From: an uncultured Coriobacteriales bacterium
Lineage (GTDB): Bacteria > Actinomycetota > Coriobacteriia > Coriobacteriales > UMGS124
Length of the DNA: 20,639 nucleotides
NCBI GenBank assembly: GCA_902464015.1
Contig: CABQHM010000057.1
Coordinates: 1 to 20,639 of the forward strand
Direction of reading: 5' to 3'
Shown: positions 8,091 through 15,684 of the stretch, one piece after another
Layout of the letters: each line of letters starts with the position of its first letter
Numbering within the stretch: the first letter of the stretch is position 1
Translations under genes and position numbers: made by a program
Notes under the pieces: model-generated
Databases searched by the model: none
What the model saw: the letters and a program-made list of their open reading frames with translations, nothing else
Told to the model about the DNA's origin: nothing

Positions 8091-8205
8091 GAAAACAGCT
8101 GGTCAAATTCTCTGAAAACTACCAGTCAAAAGTCTTGAAAACTACCGGTCAAAACATCTGAAAACATCCGGTCAAACTCCCTGAAAACATCCGGTCGTGA
8201 TACAC
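8091..8205 (+). repeat. Five tandem 23-bp repeats upstream of the AAA ATPase gene
   Basis: GAAAAC begins at 8091, 8114, 8137, 8160 and 8183, an exact 23-base period. The shared core is GAAAACWWCCGGTCAAA followed by six variable bases that usually end in CT. The first copy (AGCTGG in place of WWCCGG) and the last copy (GTCGTGA after CCG) are diverged at the array edges. The last unit runs directly into the predicted -10 TACACT at 8201-8206. No unit is seen upstream of 8091. The spacing of about two helical turns would put bound proteins on nearly one face of the DNA. Confidence 0.9.
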
Positions 8206-8206
8206 T
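8201..8206 (+). promoter_or_regulatory. Candidate -10 element of the AAA ATPase gene
   Basis: TACACT at 8201-8206 matches the -10 consensus at most positions and is followed by a leader ending in the ribosome binding site GGAGAG before ATG 8242. There is no recognisable -35; the expected place is filled by the last unit of the 23-bp array, which suggests control by whatever binds the repeats. Confidence 0.35.
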
Positions 8207-8241
8207 ATGCCTGATCAACGTAGATGTGAGGAGAGCTTAGT

Positions 8242-9522
8242 ATGCTTACACCTGAGGGTTATAGACCGCGTTTGGTTGACGGTCAAATCGCTAACGCCAT
8301 GGAAGCTTTTGGCGCGGTGTGCGTCGAAGGCCCCAAATGGTGCGGTAAAACCTGGGCTCTCCTCAATCAGGCCCGCAGCGTTTACTACGTTGGCGACCCA
8401 GCGGGCAATTTTCAAAACCGTCGTATGGCCGAGATGGAACCCAGCATAGCGCTCTCGGGTGATGAGCCCCATCTTGTGGATGAGTGGCAGGACGTGCCTC
8501 CCATTTGGGATGCCGTGCGTTATGAGGTCGACCAGACGTCTCGCAAAGGGCGCTTCCTGCTCAGCGGTTCCTCTACACCGCAGCGTAAGGGAATCATGCA
8601 TAGTGGAACAGGCCGCATCGGCACGTTGCGCATGCATCCCATGTCGCTCTTTGAGTCGGGCGATTCGACGGGTGTCGTGTCTGTACGCCGTCTGTTTGAT
8701 GAGCCTGTCCGGGTCGCACAAACGGGCGATGTCTCCTTGACGCAGCTTTGTCACCTTATTGTGCGAGGCGGCTGGCCTGGCAACGTTGACGCACCGCAGA
8801 GTGCTTGTGCCTTGGTCCCAACGAGCTATATCGAGCAAATTGCCGAGCAAGATGCGAGCCGAATCGACGGCAAGCGTCGCGATCCTTATAAGATGAGGCT
8901 GCTTCTCCGTTCATTGGCTCGCAATGAGAGCACGCTGGCGAGCAACGCCACACTGCGCCGTGACATGATCCAGTTTGACGATGATACCCTCTCTGATGAG
9001 ACCGTGGCCGATTACATGCAGGCGCTCTACAGGCTTTTTGCGGTGTATGACCAGCCGGCGTTCAATCCCAACATGCGCTCTTCGGTTCGCGTTGGGAAAA
9101 AGCCCAAGCGCCATCTTGCCGACCCGTCGCTTGCTGCGGCGGCACTCGGGGCAACGCCCGAAAGGCTCATGCAAGATCTCAATACGCTTGGCTTCTTATT
9201 TGAGTCACTGTGCGAGCGTGATTTGGCAATCTATGCTCAGGCAAATGGCGGCAGTTTGTATCACTATCGTGATGGAAGCGATCGAGAGATAGACGCCGTC
9301 CTCGAGCTTCCCGATGGGCGCTGGGGTGCTTTCGAGATCAAGCTGGGTGCAAATCAAATCGATGCTGCAGCGGAATCTTTGCTCAAGATAAGAAGCGTCT
9401 TCGAAGAAGACCCTCATGCAAAGGCCCCGAGTGTTCTGGTTGTTATCTGTGGGCTCACTTCATTTGCCTACACCCGCCCTGATGGCGTGATGGTAGTGCC
9501 CATCACGGCGCTGCGCGAGTAG
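8242..9522 (+). CDS. AAA_14 / DUF4143 family ATPase
   Basis: The 426-residue protein has Walker A GPKWCGKT at residues 30-37, Walker B-like HLVDEWQ at 77-83, a sensor-like FLLSGSS segment and the GRIGTLRMHPMSLFE motif typical of this family. The C-terminal DUF4143 part holds REIDAVLELPDGRWGAFEIK, which resembles the E-D-ExK pattern of restriction-like nuclease folds. The cellular role of these ATPases is not established; they are common accessory genes and are often discussed as possible toxin, defence or regulatory proteins. The start at ATG 8242 has GGAGAG upstream. The gene uses fewer G/C-ending codons than the adjoining operon, which hints at acquisition. The 23-bp array immediately upstream is probably its control region. 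Confidence 0.9.
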   Translation: MLTPEGYRPRLVDGQIANAMEAFGAVCVEGPKWCGKTWALLNQARSVYYVGDPAGNFQNRRMAEMEPSIALSGDEPHLVDEWQDVPPIWDAVRYEVDQTSRKGRFLLSGSSTPQRKGIMHSGTGRIGTLRMHPMSLFESGDSTGVVSVRRLFDEPVRVAQTGDVSLTQLCHLIVRGGWPGNVDAPQSACALVPTSYIEQIAEQDASRIDGKRRDPYKMRLLLRSLARNESTLASNATLRRDMIQFDDDTLSDETVADYMQALYRLFAVYDQPAFNPNMRSSVRVGKKPKRHLADPSLAAAALGATPERLMQDLNTLGFLFESLCERDLAIYAQANGGSLYHYRDGSDREIDAVLELPDGRWGAFEIKLGANQIDAAAESLLKIRSVFEEDPHAKAPSVLVVICGLTSFAYTRPDGVMVVPITALRE

Positions 9523-9606
9523 GGTTGTTACCCAACGCTAATGTGCGCTCTTCGTGGGCTTTTCGCTCCAGCGCGGTGGAGTGCTAAAGCGAATCGCTAT
9601 GGCTTG

Positions 9607-9635
9607 TTGCATTTGCACCGGCTTTTGTCTAGAGT
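9607..9635 (+). promoter_or_regulatory. Candidate promoter of the molybdoenzyme operon
   Basis: TTGCAT at 9607-9612 and TAGAGT at 9630-9635 are spaced by 17 bases, giving a leader of about 90 bases before the chaperone start at 9731. The 9523-9730 gap otherwise holds only a short stem (CTCCA/TGGAG near 9568-9584). I see no molybdenum-cofactor riboswitch or FNR palindrome. Confidence 0.4.
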
Positions 9636-9730
9636 GATTCTGGTTTATTTCGCCTTTGTTTCTTGGGAGGGAACGAGGCTTGCCGGGGAACGGTCGAATG
9701 GTCGGCCGAAGGGGACGAGGGGAATACTAT

Positions 9731-10528
9731 ATGTGCGGCAATGCTGATGAGCAGGCCGAATCGATGACGCATGCGGCTTGCGCTGCGGCACAGCCCGATG
9801 CGGTCGAAGGGGCCCAGGGCAACGCAGACGACGAGACCCGCGCCGTTTTGCTCGGCTTCCTCAAGGGGCGCGAGTATCTGTTCTCACTTTTCCATAAGCT
9901 ACTGGGCACCCTGCCCAGCACCGAGCTCTTCACGGCTGCAAGCAGCCAGGAAAGCCTAGCCGTGGTCGACATGTTCGACGACGGTGCCAGCCCCGCCCCC
10001 GCCGAGCTGCGCGCGGCGCTTTCTCGCTGCGCCGACCTTGCCGCCCAGGGCGAGCAGGGCATGCAGCAGGCACATGACGAATACGAGCGACTTTTCTTCG
10101 CTCCCGACAATATGGTGGCCGCGCCGTGGGAGTCTGTGTACACCACGCGCGAGCGCGCCCTGTTCCAGGAGTCCACGCTTGCTGTGCGCTCTTGGTATGA
10201 GAGGTATCTCTACATCCCGGCTGGCTACCCGCGCATCCCGGATGACCACATTGCCCTCATGATGCATTTTCTCGAGCTGACGGCCGCGCGGGCCGTTGCC
10301 CATCTGGAAGATGGGCAGCCGCGCGAGCTCGCGAAGGTGCTTGAGGACCAGGCGGCATTCGAGCGCGAGCACCTGCTCAACTGGGTTTTCTCGTATGCAC
10401 AGGACATGGCTTCGTCGAAGACGCACGAAGTGTATCCGCAGCTTGCGCAGGCTGTGGCCGACTTCGTGCAGCTCGACGTGTCGGTCCTCGACGAGATGCT
10501 GGAGATTGTCGCTTCCGTCGCGGCATAG
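9731..10528 (+). CDS. TorD/DmsD-family molybdoenzyme maturation chaperone
   Basis: The 265-residue, mostly helical protein carries the family features HDEYERLFF, PWESVY and PDDHIALMMHFLELT. Proteins of this group bind the Tat signal peptide and apo-form of DMSO-reductase-family enzymes and hold them until cofactor insertion. It is the first gene of the operon, 48 bases ahead of the catalytic subunit, which is its likely client. I chose the ATG at 9731 because GAGGGGA lies at a suitable distance; an in-frame ATG at 9656 would add 25 arginine- and glycine-rich residues with no support. The N-terminal 35 residues are acidic and alanine-rich and may be disordered. Confidence 0.88.
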   Translation: MCGNADEQAESMTHAACAAAQPDAVEGAQGNADDETRAVLLGFLKGREYLFSLFHKLLGTLPSTELFTAASSQESLAVVDMFDDGASPAPAELRAALSRCADLAAQGEQGMQQAHDEYERLFFAPDNMVAAPWESVYTTRERALFQESTLAVRSWYERYLYIPAGYPRIPDDHIALMMHFLELTAARAVAHLEDGQPRELAKVLEDQAAFEREHLLNWVFSYAQDMASSKTHEVYPQLAQAVADFVQLDVSVLDEMLEIVASVAA

Positions 10529-10576
10529 AGCATTGCACGTTGGTTTTGTAAGAAAAGGGGATAGGAGGACAGTTTT

Positions 10577-13255
10577 ATGGCATTGGTACAAGATGCACTG
10601 AAATCCGGGCTCAGCAGGCGCAAGTTCCTGGCTGGCTCCGTTGCGGCCGTGGGAGCGGCAAGCCTGGGTCTGTCTGCAGTGAGCGGCTCGGCCGACAACA
10701 ACCTGCGCATGGCCCTGGCCGACGAGATGAAGGCCGATGAGGAGGGTGAGTGGCATTCCGCCGCTTGCTGGCACAACTGTGGCGGCAAGTGCCTCGTCAG
10801 GGTCTGCACGAAGGACGGCGTGATCGTTCGCCAGGGGACCGACGACATCAACACCGACGACGAGATCAACCGTCAGCAGAGGGCCTGCCTGCGCGGCTGG
10901 TCGCAGCAGTACCAGGCTCGCGGCCTCGACCGTCTGAAGTACCCCATGAAGCGCAAGAACTGGAGCCCCGAGGACCCGCATGCCGAGCTGCGCGGTATCG
11001 ACGAGTGGGAGCGCATCTCTTGGGACGAGGCTGCCCAGTACATCCATGACGAGGTCGAGCGCATCAATGGCGAGTTTGGCGACAACTCCATCCTCGCCCT
11101 TGGCGGCGGCATGACCGGCCTGCTCAATAAGCTCAACATTAACTACCTCTCCTCGTGGACGACCTCCTCGTGGGGCAGCTGGTTCGCTCCTGGCGTGCTC
11201 GGCTGGGGCGACGGTTGCAACGACTACACGGTCAACAACGACCGTCTCGACATGCTGAACTGCGACTACGTGGTCGCCTTCGGCTACAACCCCGCTTGGG
11301 CAGCCCTGGGCAACGCCACGAACTTCGCCAAGTCCTGGAAGGACGCCGGCGTCAAGTTCATCATCTTCGACCCGATCTACACCGACACGACGTCCATCCT
11401 CGACGCCCAGTGGGTGCCGATTCGCCCCGCCACCGACATGGCAGCCATGATGGCCATGGCCTACGTCATGCTCGAGGAGGACAGCGAGTCCAGCCCGCTC
11501 ATCGACTGGGACTTCCTGGATCGCTGCTGCGTGGGCCAGGACGCCGACCACATGCCCGCCGACGCCACGACCGACGAGAACTTCTTCGACTACCTGCGCG
11601 GCGAGTACGACGGCGTGCCCAAGACCCCCGAGTGGGCCAGCGAGATTTGCGGCGTCGACCCCGAGACCTTGCGTGAGGTCGCCCGTATCCTGGGCAAGGA
11701 CAACAATGTCGCCATCCTGTCGAGCTGGGCAAGCGCTCGTACCTACAACACCGAGCAGCTTCCTCAGACCGCCATCTGCCTGGGCGCCATGGGCGGCCAC
11801 ATCGGCAAGAGCGGCAACTGCGTTGGCCCGACCGCTTGGAACCACACGAACAACTTTGGTCCGCGCCTTGTCAAGGCCGGCAGCGCCGGCAGCGCCGGCG
11901 GCACGAGTGGCACCGGCTCGTCCACTTCCGTGAGCGACACCCAGATGTGGGGCGCCGTGCTCGGCGAGCCCTTCAACCCCACCACGCTGTGGAAAACGCT
12001 CAACGGCTACGGCGTGTCTTGGAAGGATGTCATCGGCGAGTACGACCTCACCAAGCGTATCGAGAACATCACCGCCGACGTCAGGATGATCTGGACCGCC
12101 AACAGCGCCAAGCTCACCACCTGCGAGGGCGCCAAGAAGGGCATCGAGGCCTTCCGTTCCGTCGAGTTCGTCGTGGGCCAGGGCCACTTCCTCACCGCTT
12201 CCAACAAGTACGCCGACATCGTGCTCCCCATTACCACCAACTGGGAGCGCGAGGGCAGCTTCGTGTGGGACGGCTACATCAACCGCGACACCATGCTGAT
12301 CAACCGCAAGGTCGTCGACCCCTACTTCGAGGCTCTCAGCGACACTGAGGCCTGCATCAAGATCGGCGAGAAGTTCAGCCTCACGCAGGACGACTTCTTC
12401 ACCGTCAGCGAGACCCAGCGCCTCTTCAACGCCGTGGCCACCTGCTCGGTCGTCAAGGAGAACGGCGTCGATTGGGAGAACCTATGCTCCATCGCGCAGG
12501 AGGACATCGACGAGTGGGGCGTTGAGGGCGAGCCGCAGGAGGGCCGCGTCCCGATCGCCAAGTTCATGGAGGACGGCGTGTACCGCGTCGACCGTCACGT
12601 GGGCGACAACTACGGCTACATCGACAAGCAGGCTTTCCGCGAGGATCCCGAGGCCAACCCCATCGCCACGAATTCCGGCAAGGTCGAGTTCTACTGCCAG
12701 ACCTGGGCTGACTGCCTCAACTCCAACGGCTACTCCGATGAGCCTTACTCGCCCATCCCCAAGTACCGTGCCTGCGCTCAGGGCTTCGAGGAGACCTTCG
12801 TCGACGGCGACATCGCCGGCGAGAAGACTGAGTTCCCGCTGCAGTGCATCAACCCGCACTACCAGCGTCGTTCGCACTCCATCTTCGACAACATCCCCTG
12901 GCTGCGCGAGGCTTGCGCCAACCCGTTCTTCATCTCCAAGCAGGACGCTGAGGAGCGCGGCATTGCCGACGGCGACACGGTGAAGATTTCCTCCAAGTAC
13001 GGCGAGACCCTGCGTCCCGCCAGCGTGACCGCCCGTATGATGCCCGGCGTTGTGGGCCTGCCTCACGGCGCATGGGTGCGCGTCGACGAGAACGACGCCG
13101 TTGACCACGGCGGCAGCGAGAACTACATCACCGGCAACGTTGCCACGGGCATGGGCGTTGACGGTTACAACACGCTGAACGTCCAGGTTGAGAAGTGGGA
13201 CGGCGATCCGCTCCCCGCCGACAAGGACGTCCCGCAGACGATCCTGTTTGACTAG
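10577..13255 (+). CDS. Tat-exported molybdopterin oxidoreductase, catalytic subunit (DMSO reductase family)
   Basis: The 892-residue protein begins with a twin-arginine signal (SRRKFL at residues 13-18, then a hydrophobic Ala/Gly stretch). It has a [4Fe-4S] motif C64-C68-C72 and C104, the molybdopterin oxidoreductase core, and a C-terminal dinucleotide-binding domain (INPHYQRRSHS to NVQVEKW). The molybdenum ligand is not certain; the region SSWTTSSWGSW offers serines as in DmsA-type enzymes. The substrate cannot be told from sequence; in Coriobacteriia such enzymes include DMSO-type reductases and catechol dehydroxylases. AGGAGG lies 8 bases before ATG 10577. A Gly/Ser/Thr-rich insert at DNA 11878-11936 looks like a flexible loop. 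The codon usage is strongly biased to GC-ending codons, which suggests high expression. Confidence 0.92.
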   Translation: MALVQDALKSGLSRRKFLAGSVAAVGAASLGLSAVSGSADNNLRMALADEMKADEEGEWHSAACWHNCGGKCLVRVCTKDGVIVRQGTDDINTDDEINRQQRACLRGWSQQYQARGLDRLKYPMKRKNWSPEDPHAELRGIDEWERISWDEAAQYIHDEVERINGEFGDNSILALGGGMTGLLNKLNINYLSSWTTSSWGSWFAPGVLGWGDGCNDYTVNNDRLDMLNCDYVVAFGYNPAWAALGNATNFAKSWKDAGVKFIIFDPIYTDTTSILDAQWVPIRPATDMAAMMAMAYVMLEEDSESSPLIDWDFLDRCCVGQDADHMPADATTDENFFDYLRGEYDGVPKTPEWASEICGVDPETLREVARILGKDNNVAILSSWASARTYNTEQLPQTAICLGAMGGHIGKSGNCVGPTAWNHTNNFGPRLVKAGSAGSAGGTSGTGSSTSVSDTQMWGAVLGEPFNPTTLWKTLNGYGVSWKDVIGEYDLTKRIENITADVRMIWTANSAKLTTCEGAKKGIEAFRSVEFVVGQGHFLTASNKYADIVLPITTNWEREGSFVWDGYINRDTMLINRKVVDPYFEALSDTEACIKIGEKFSLTQDDFFTVSETQRLFNAVATCSVVKENGVDWENLCSIAQEDIDEWGVEGEPQEGRVPIAKFMEDGVYRVDRHVGDNYGYIDKQAFREDPEANPIATNSGKVEFYCQTWADCLNSNGYSDEPYSPIPKYRACAQGFEETFVDGDIAGEKTEFPLQCINPHYQRRSHSIFDNIPWLREACANPFFISKQDAEERGIADGDTVKISSKYGETLRPASVTARMMPGVVGLPHGAWVRVDENDAVDHGGSENYITGNVATGMGVDGYNTLNVQVEKWDGDPLPADKDVPQTILFD

Positions 13256-13277
13256 GTAAGGCGAAAGGGAGCTGAAC

Positions 13278-13865
13278 ATGGCACAGTACGGGTTCTATTT
13301 CGACCAAACGGCGTGTGCAGGGTGCCATACCTGCCAGATCGCCTGCAAAGACAAGAACCGCCTGGATGTGGGCTACCTCTTGCGTGAGGTCCACACCTAC
13401 GAGTGCGGCGAGTATCCCAACCCGGGTTACTATCACCTGGCCACGACCTGCAACCACTGCGACAACCCCGCTTGCGTGGATGCCTGCCCCACCGGCCGTA
13501 CGGTGAAGGACGCCGAGACCGGTCTCGTTTACCACGACCCCGAGATCAACTGCGCAGGTGCCGCCTGCCAGCTTTGCGTCGAGGCTTGCCCCTACAACCA
13601 CCCGGTCTACATCGAGGACCTGGAGAAGGTTGTTAAGTGCGACGGCTGCCGCGACCTGGTGGCCAAGGGCGAGCAGCCCGCGTGCGTTGCAAGCTGCATG
13701 ATGCGCGCCCTGCACTTTGGCCCGGTCGACGAGCTGCGCGCGCAGTACGGCGATGACCTCGTGAGCGCCCTGCCTTGCTACCCTGATGGTGAGACCGGCC
13801 CGAACTTCCTCGTGAAGGCTCGCGCCTGCGCCCTCGAGGATGGCTTTGAGGAGAAGACCATCTAG
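13278..13865 (+). CDS. Four-cluster ferredoxin subunit of the molybdoenzyme (DmsB-like)
   Basis: The 195-residue protein carries four Cys groups: CAGCHTCQIAC (C13-C23), CNHCDNPACVDACP, CAGAACQLCVEACP and CDGC with CVASC. These fit the four [4Fe-4S] clusters of DmsB/NrfC-type electron-transfer subunits. It starts 22 bases after the catalytic gene and is co-transcribed. It has no signal peptide and would be exported by riding with the Tat-bearing catalytic subunit. A DmsC-type quinol-oxidising membrane subunit would normally follow, but none does; a terminator closes the operon. Confidence 0.93.
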   Translation: MAQYGFYFDQTACAGCHTCQIACKDKNRLDVGYLLREVHTYECGEYPNPGYYHLATTCNHCDNPACVDACPTGRTVKDAETGLVYHDPEINCAGAACQLCVEACPYNHPVYIEDLEKVVKCDGCRDLVAKGEQPACVASCMMRALHFGPVDELRAQYGDDLVSALPCYPDGETGPNFLVKARACALEDGFEEKTI

Positions 13866-13915
13866 GTCTGCCCTGACGCCTCAGCAAGGCTGCGACATCC
13901 CCCGATGTCACGCAC

Positions 13916-13966
13916 AAGCCCCCGTGTCCGCGCCTCTCACAGAGCCGCTGGGCACGGGGGCTTTTT
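13916..13966 (+). terminator. Intrinsic terminator of the molybdoenzyme operon
   Basis: AAGCCCCCGTG (13916-13926) pairs with CACGGGGGCTT (13953-13963), followed by T residues to 13966. The loop of 26 bases is long. A second short hairpin GACATC/GATGTC precedes it at 13894-13908. It lies 50 bases past the stop codon. Confidence 0.85.
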
Positions 13967-14078
13967 GGCGGGCGAGGAGGGAACTGGCGAGCGGCCCGTG
14001 AGGACGTGCTGAGGGGCGGGCATGCGGGGCGAGGGTCACGGCGTCCAGCAGTGCCGCAATCAAGACACGTTGCCGTGC

Positions 14079-15539
14079 CTACATCGTATCTACCTGCAGG
14101 TCTGCCAGGTCGAAGAGGCTCGGGGTGGTGTAGCGCGCGTCGAGCTCGCGCAGCACGCGGCCGTCTGGGCGGTCCTCCACCACGCCCAGGCCGATGGCCA
14201 CAAGCGCATGGGGAAGCTCGCCTGCGAGCAGGGCAATGTCGCTGGGGGCAAGCTCGAGTTCGTCCGATTGCCCGACGGCCGCCGTGTTGCCTGCGCTGTC
14301 GGCCCGTCCGAACGCCGCCGCGTTGCCTGCAATGTCAGCCTGGCCGGGGGTTGCCGAGTTGCCGGCAGCCACGGCTTGTCCGCTGCCAGCAAGAATGCGC
14401 CGCGCTGCTGCGGCATCGGGTCCGAAGAGGTGCGCGCACGCAAGGAAGTGACCGCGTTGCGCGTACTCGCGCGGTGGGAAGGCCTGCTTGAAAGGCGCGT
14501 TCTGCTGGTATATCTGGCCAGTGAGCTTGTTTTCGAGCGAGCAGTAGTGCACGCCCATGCGCAGCTCGCGCTCAATGGCAAACGACAGGAGCCGGATGCA
14601 GGCCTCCTCGCTTCCTTCGATGGGCAGGCCGCCCGCATACCAGTAGTCGTAAGGCACGCGGTACGGTTCGTGCTTGATGCGGTAGCCGCGTCGCGCGAAT
14701 GCGGCCGCATTGTTGAAGGGGAAGCACAGTTCAAGCAGGTTAATGCCGGTCGCGCCGCGTTTGTCCAGCTCAATGAGCAAATCTTGCATGATTCCCAGCT
14801 CGTCGGGCATGACGGGCATCTCCACCATGGTGGCGTCAAACATGCCCACGCAGCCTTCCAGCGCGTCGAGCGTGCGCTGCCTCAGGGCGGCTGACTCCTG
14901 CGTCTTGATGCTGAAACGCACCTCGTTGAGGCCCGCTTCACGCAGCTCGCGCGCCGTCTGCGCGTCCATGCCCTCGCCGCAGGTGTACAGGCGCGTGTAC
15001 GCGTTGGGGTACAGCATACGTGCGCGCTCGAGGAACGCGAAAAGCTCGCGCTTGTGCAGAAGTGGCTCGCCACCCGTCACGGCCAGGTGCTGCAGGCGCA
15101 CACCATGGGCATGCTCGGTTTCGAGGTCGGCGGCTATGTTGCGCACATGCGTCTGGTAATAGGCGTAGTTTTCCTGGTTGGGGTTGAAGCAGAAGAAGCA
15201 CTTCTTGGGGCACTGGGTGGAGGTGAGGAACGTCTGAGTGCCCACTGCTTTGCGGCAGGCCAGGCATGCGGGCGAAATCCAGTTGAGCCACAGGCTGCTG
15301 CGGGCGTTTTCCACATGAAGGCCCGCCTGCGCCATCTGGTCCACCTCTGCCGAGAAGGGGCTGAGACCTGCTTGCTCCTCGGGGGCTACATCCAGGCCAA
15401 ACTGTCCCACCTCCTCGAGGAAGTCGGCGCGGATCTCGCGGTAGGTCTGCGCATAGCTGCGCGCATTTTGAGGCGCGACGTACGCGCCGGTCTTACCGCG
15501 CGATGCGCGCAGGGCCTCGTCGATTGTGCCGAACAGCAT
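14079..15539 (-). CDS. Radical SAM protein of unknown function with a repeat insert
   Basis: The 486-residue protein has the radical SAM cluster motif C110-x3-C114-x2-C117 (CPKKCFFC) and the glycine motif TGGEPLL at 155-161, with a CxxC (C92, C95) just before. Further cysteines lie in CFPFNN, HYCSLENK and FLACAH and could bind an auxiliary cluster. Residues 387-425 are a 12-residue Gly/Ala repeat, then a short C-terminal domain follows. Start is ATG 15539 with GGAGG five bases upstream; an in-frame upstream start at 15572 lacks such a site. The gene follows, on the opposite strand, the operon terminator. I cannot assign a substrate. The next gene upstream is the second Fe-S aldo/keto reductase on the same strand, about 145 bases away. 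Confidence 0.88.
   Translation of the reverse strand: MLFGTIDEALRASRGKTGAYVAPQNARSYAQTYREIRADFLEEVGQFGLDVAPEEQAGLSPFSAEVDQMAQAGLHVENARSSLWLNWISPACLACRKAVGTQTFLTSTQCPKKCFFCFNPNQENYAYYQTHVRNIAADLETEHAHGVRLQHLAVTGGEPLLHKRELFAFLERARMLYPNAYTRLYTCGEGMDAQTARELREAGLNEVRFSIKTQESAALRQRTLDALEGCVGMFDATMVEMPVMPDELGIMQDLLIELDKRGATGINLLELCFPFNNAAAFARRGYRIKHEPYRVPYDYWYAGGLPIEGSEEACIRLLSFAIERELRMGVHYCSLENKLTGQIYQQNAPFKQAFPPREYAQRGHFLACAHLFGPDAAAARRILAGSGQAVAAGNSATPGQADIAGNAAAFGRADSAGNTAAVGQSDELELAPSDIALLAGELPHALVAIGLGVVEDRPDGRVLRELDARYTTPSLFDLADLQVDTM
14265..14381 (-). repeat. 36-bp tandem repeat encoding a 12-residue Gly/Ala repeat
   Basis: Residues 387-425 of the radical SAM protein read as GQAVAAGNSATP, GQADIAGNAAAF, GRADSAGNTAAV and a partial GQSD. 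In DNA this is a 36-base unit of three and a third diverged copies. It probably forms a flexible linker between the SAM core and the last 60 residues. Confidence 0.8.
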
Positions 15540-15568
15540 GCAATCCTCCAAAAACAGTGCTATACCCG

Positions 15569-15584
15569 CCATGATGCATCATGG
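15569..15584. promoter_or_regulatory. Perfect 16-bp palindrome upstream of the radical SAM gene
   Basis: CCATGATGCATCATGG is perfectly symmetric, with its centre between 15576 and 15577. It lies 30-45 bases upstream of ATG 15539, and a TATAGC -10-like element (15560-15565 on the minus strand) is just downstream of it. Its position between the likely -35 and -10 fits a repressor operator. The regulator is unknown. Confidence 0.5.
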
Positions 15585-15626
15585 GTTGCCTGGCTTGCAG
15601 CTAGGCTCCCGCATGGTCAAACAGTT

Positions 15627-15665
15627 CGAGGCCACCGACGTCACTTGACAGCGCCGGGGGCCTCG
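15627..15665 (-). terminator. Possible terminator hairpin of the second aldo/keto reductase gene
   Basis: CGAGGCC (15627-15633) pairs with GGCCTCG (15659-15665) across 25 bases, 20 bases past the stop of the aldo/keto reductase on the minus strand. There is no T-tract, so this is a weak call. Confidence 0.3.
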
Positions 15666-15684
15666 CTCGATTTCTGGGGTGCCG

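Noticed and set aside
8091..8205. CRISPR array
   Set aside because: Units are only 23 bases with no separate unique spacers, just six variable bases, and no cas genes are nearby.
9956..12187. A 743-codon open frame on the minus strand opposite the molybdoenzyme operon
   Set aside because: It is the mirror of strongly biased codons of the real genes; composition (Val, Gly, Ala, His, Asp) is typical of antisense readings and no domain is recognisable.
15644..15649. A perfect TTGACA on the plus strand
   Set aside because: No -10 lies at a suitable distance (the sequence is CGATTT or GC-rich) and it would read antisense into the aldo/keto reductase; it lies in the loop of the hairpin 15627-15665.
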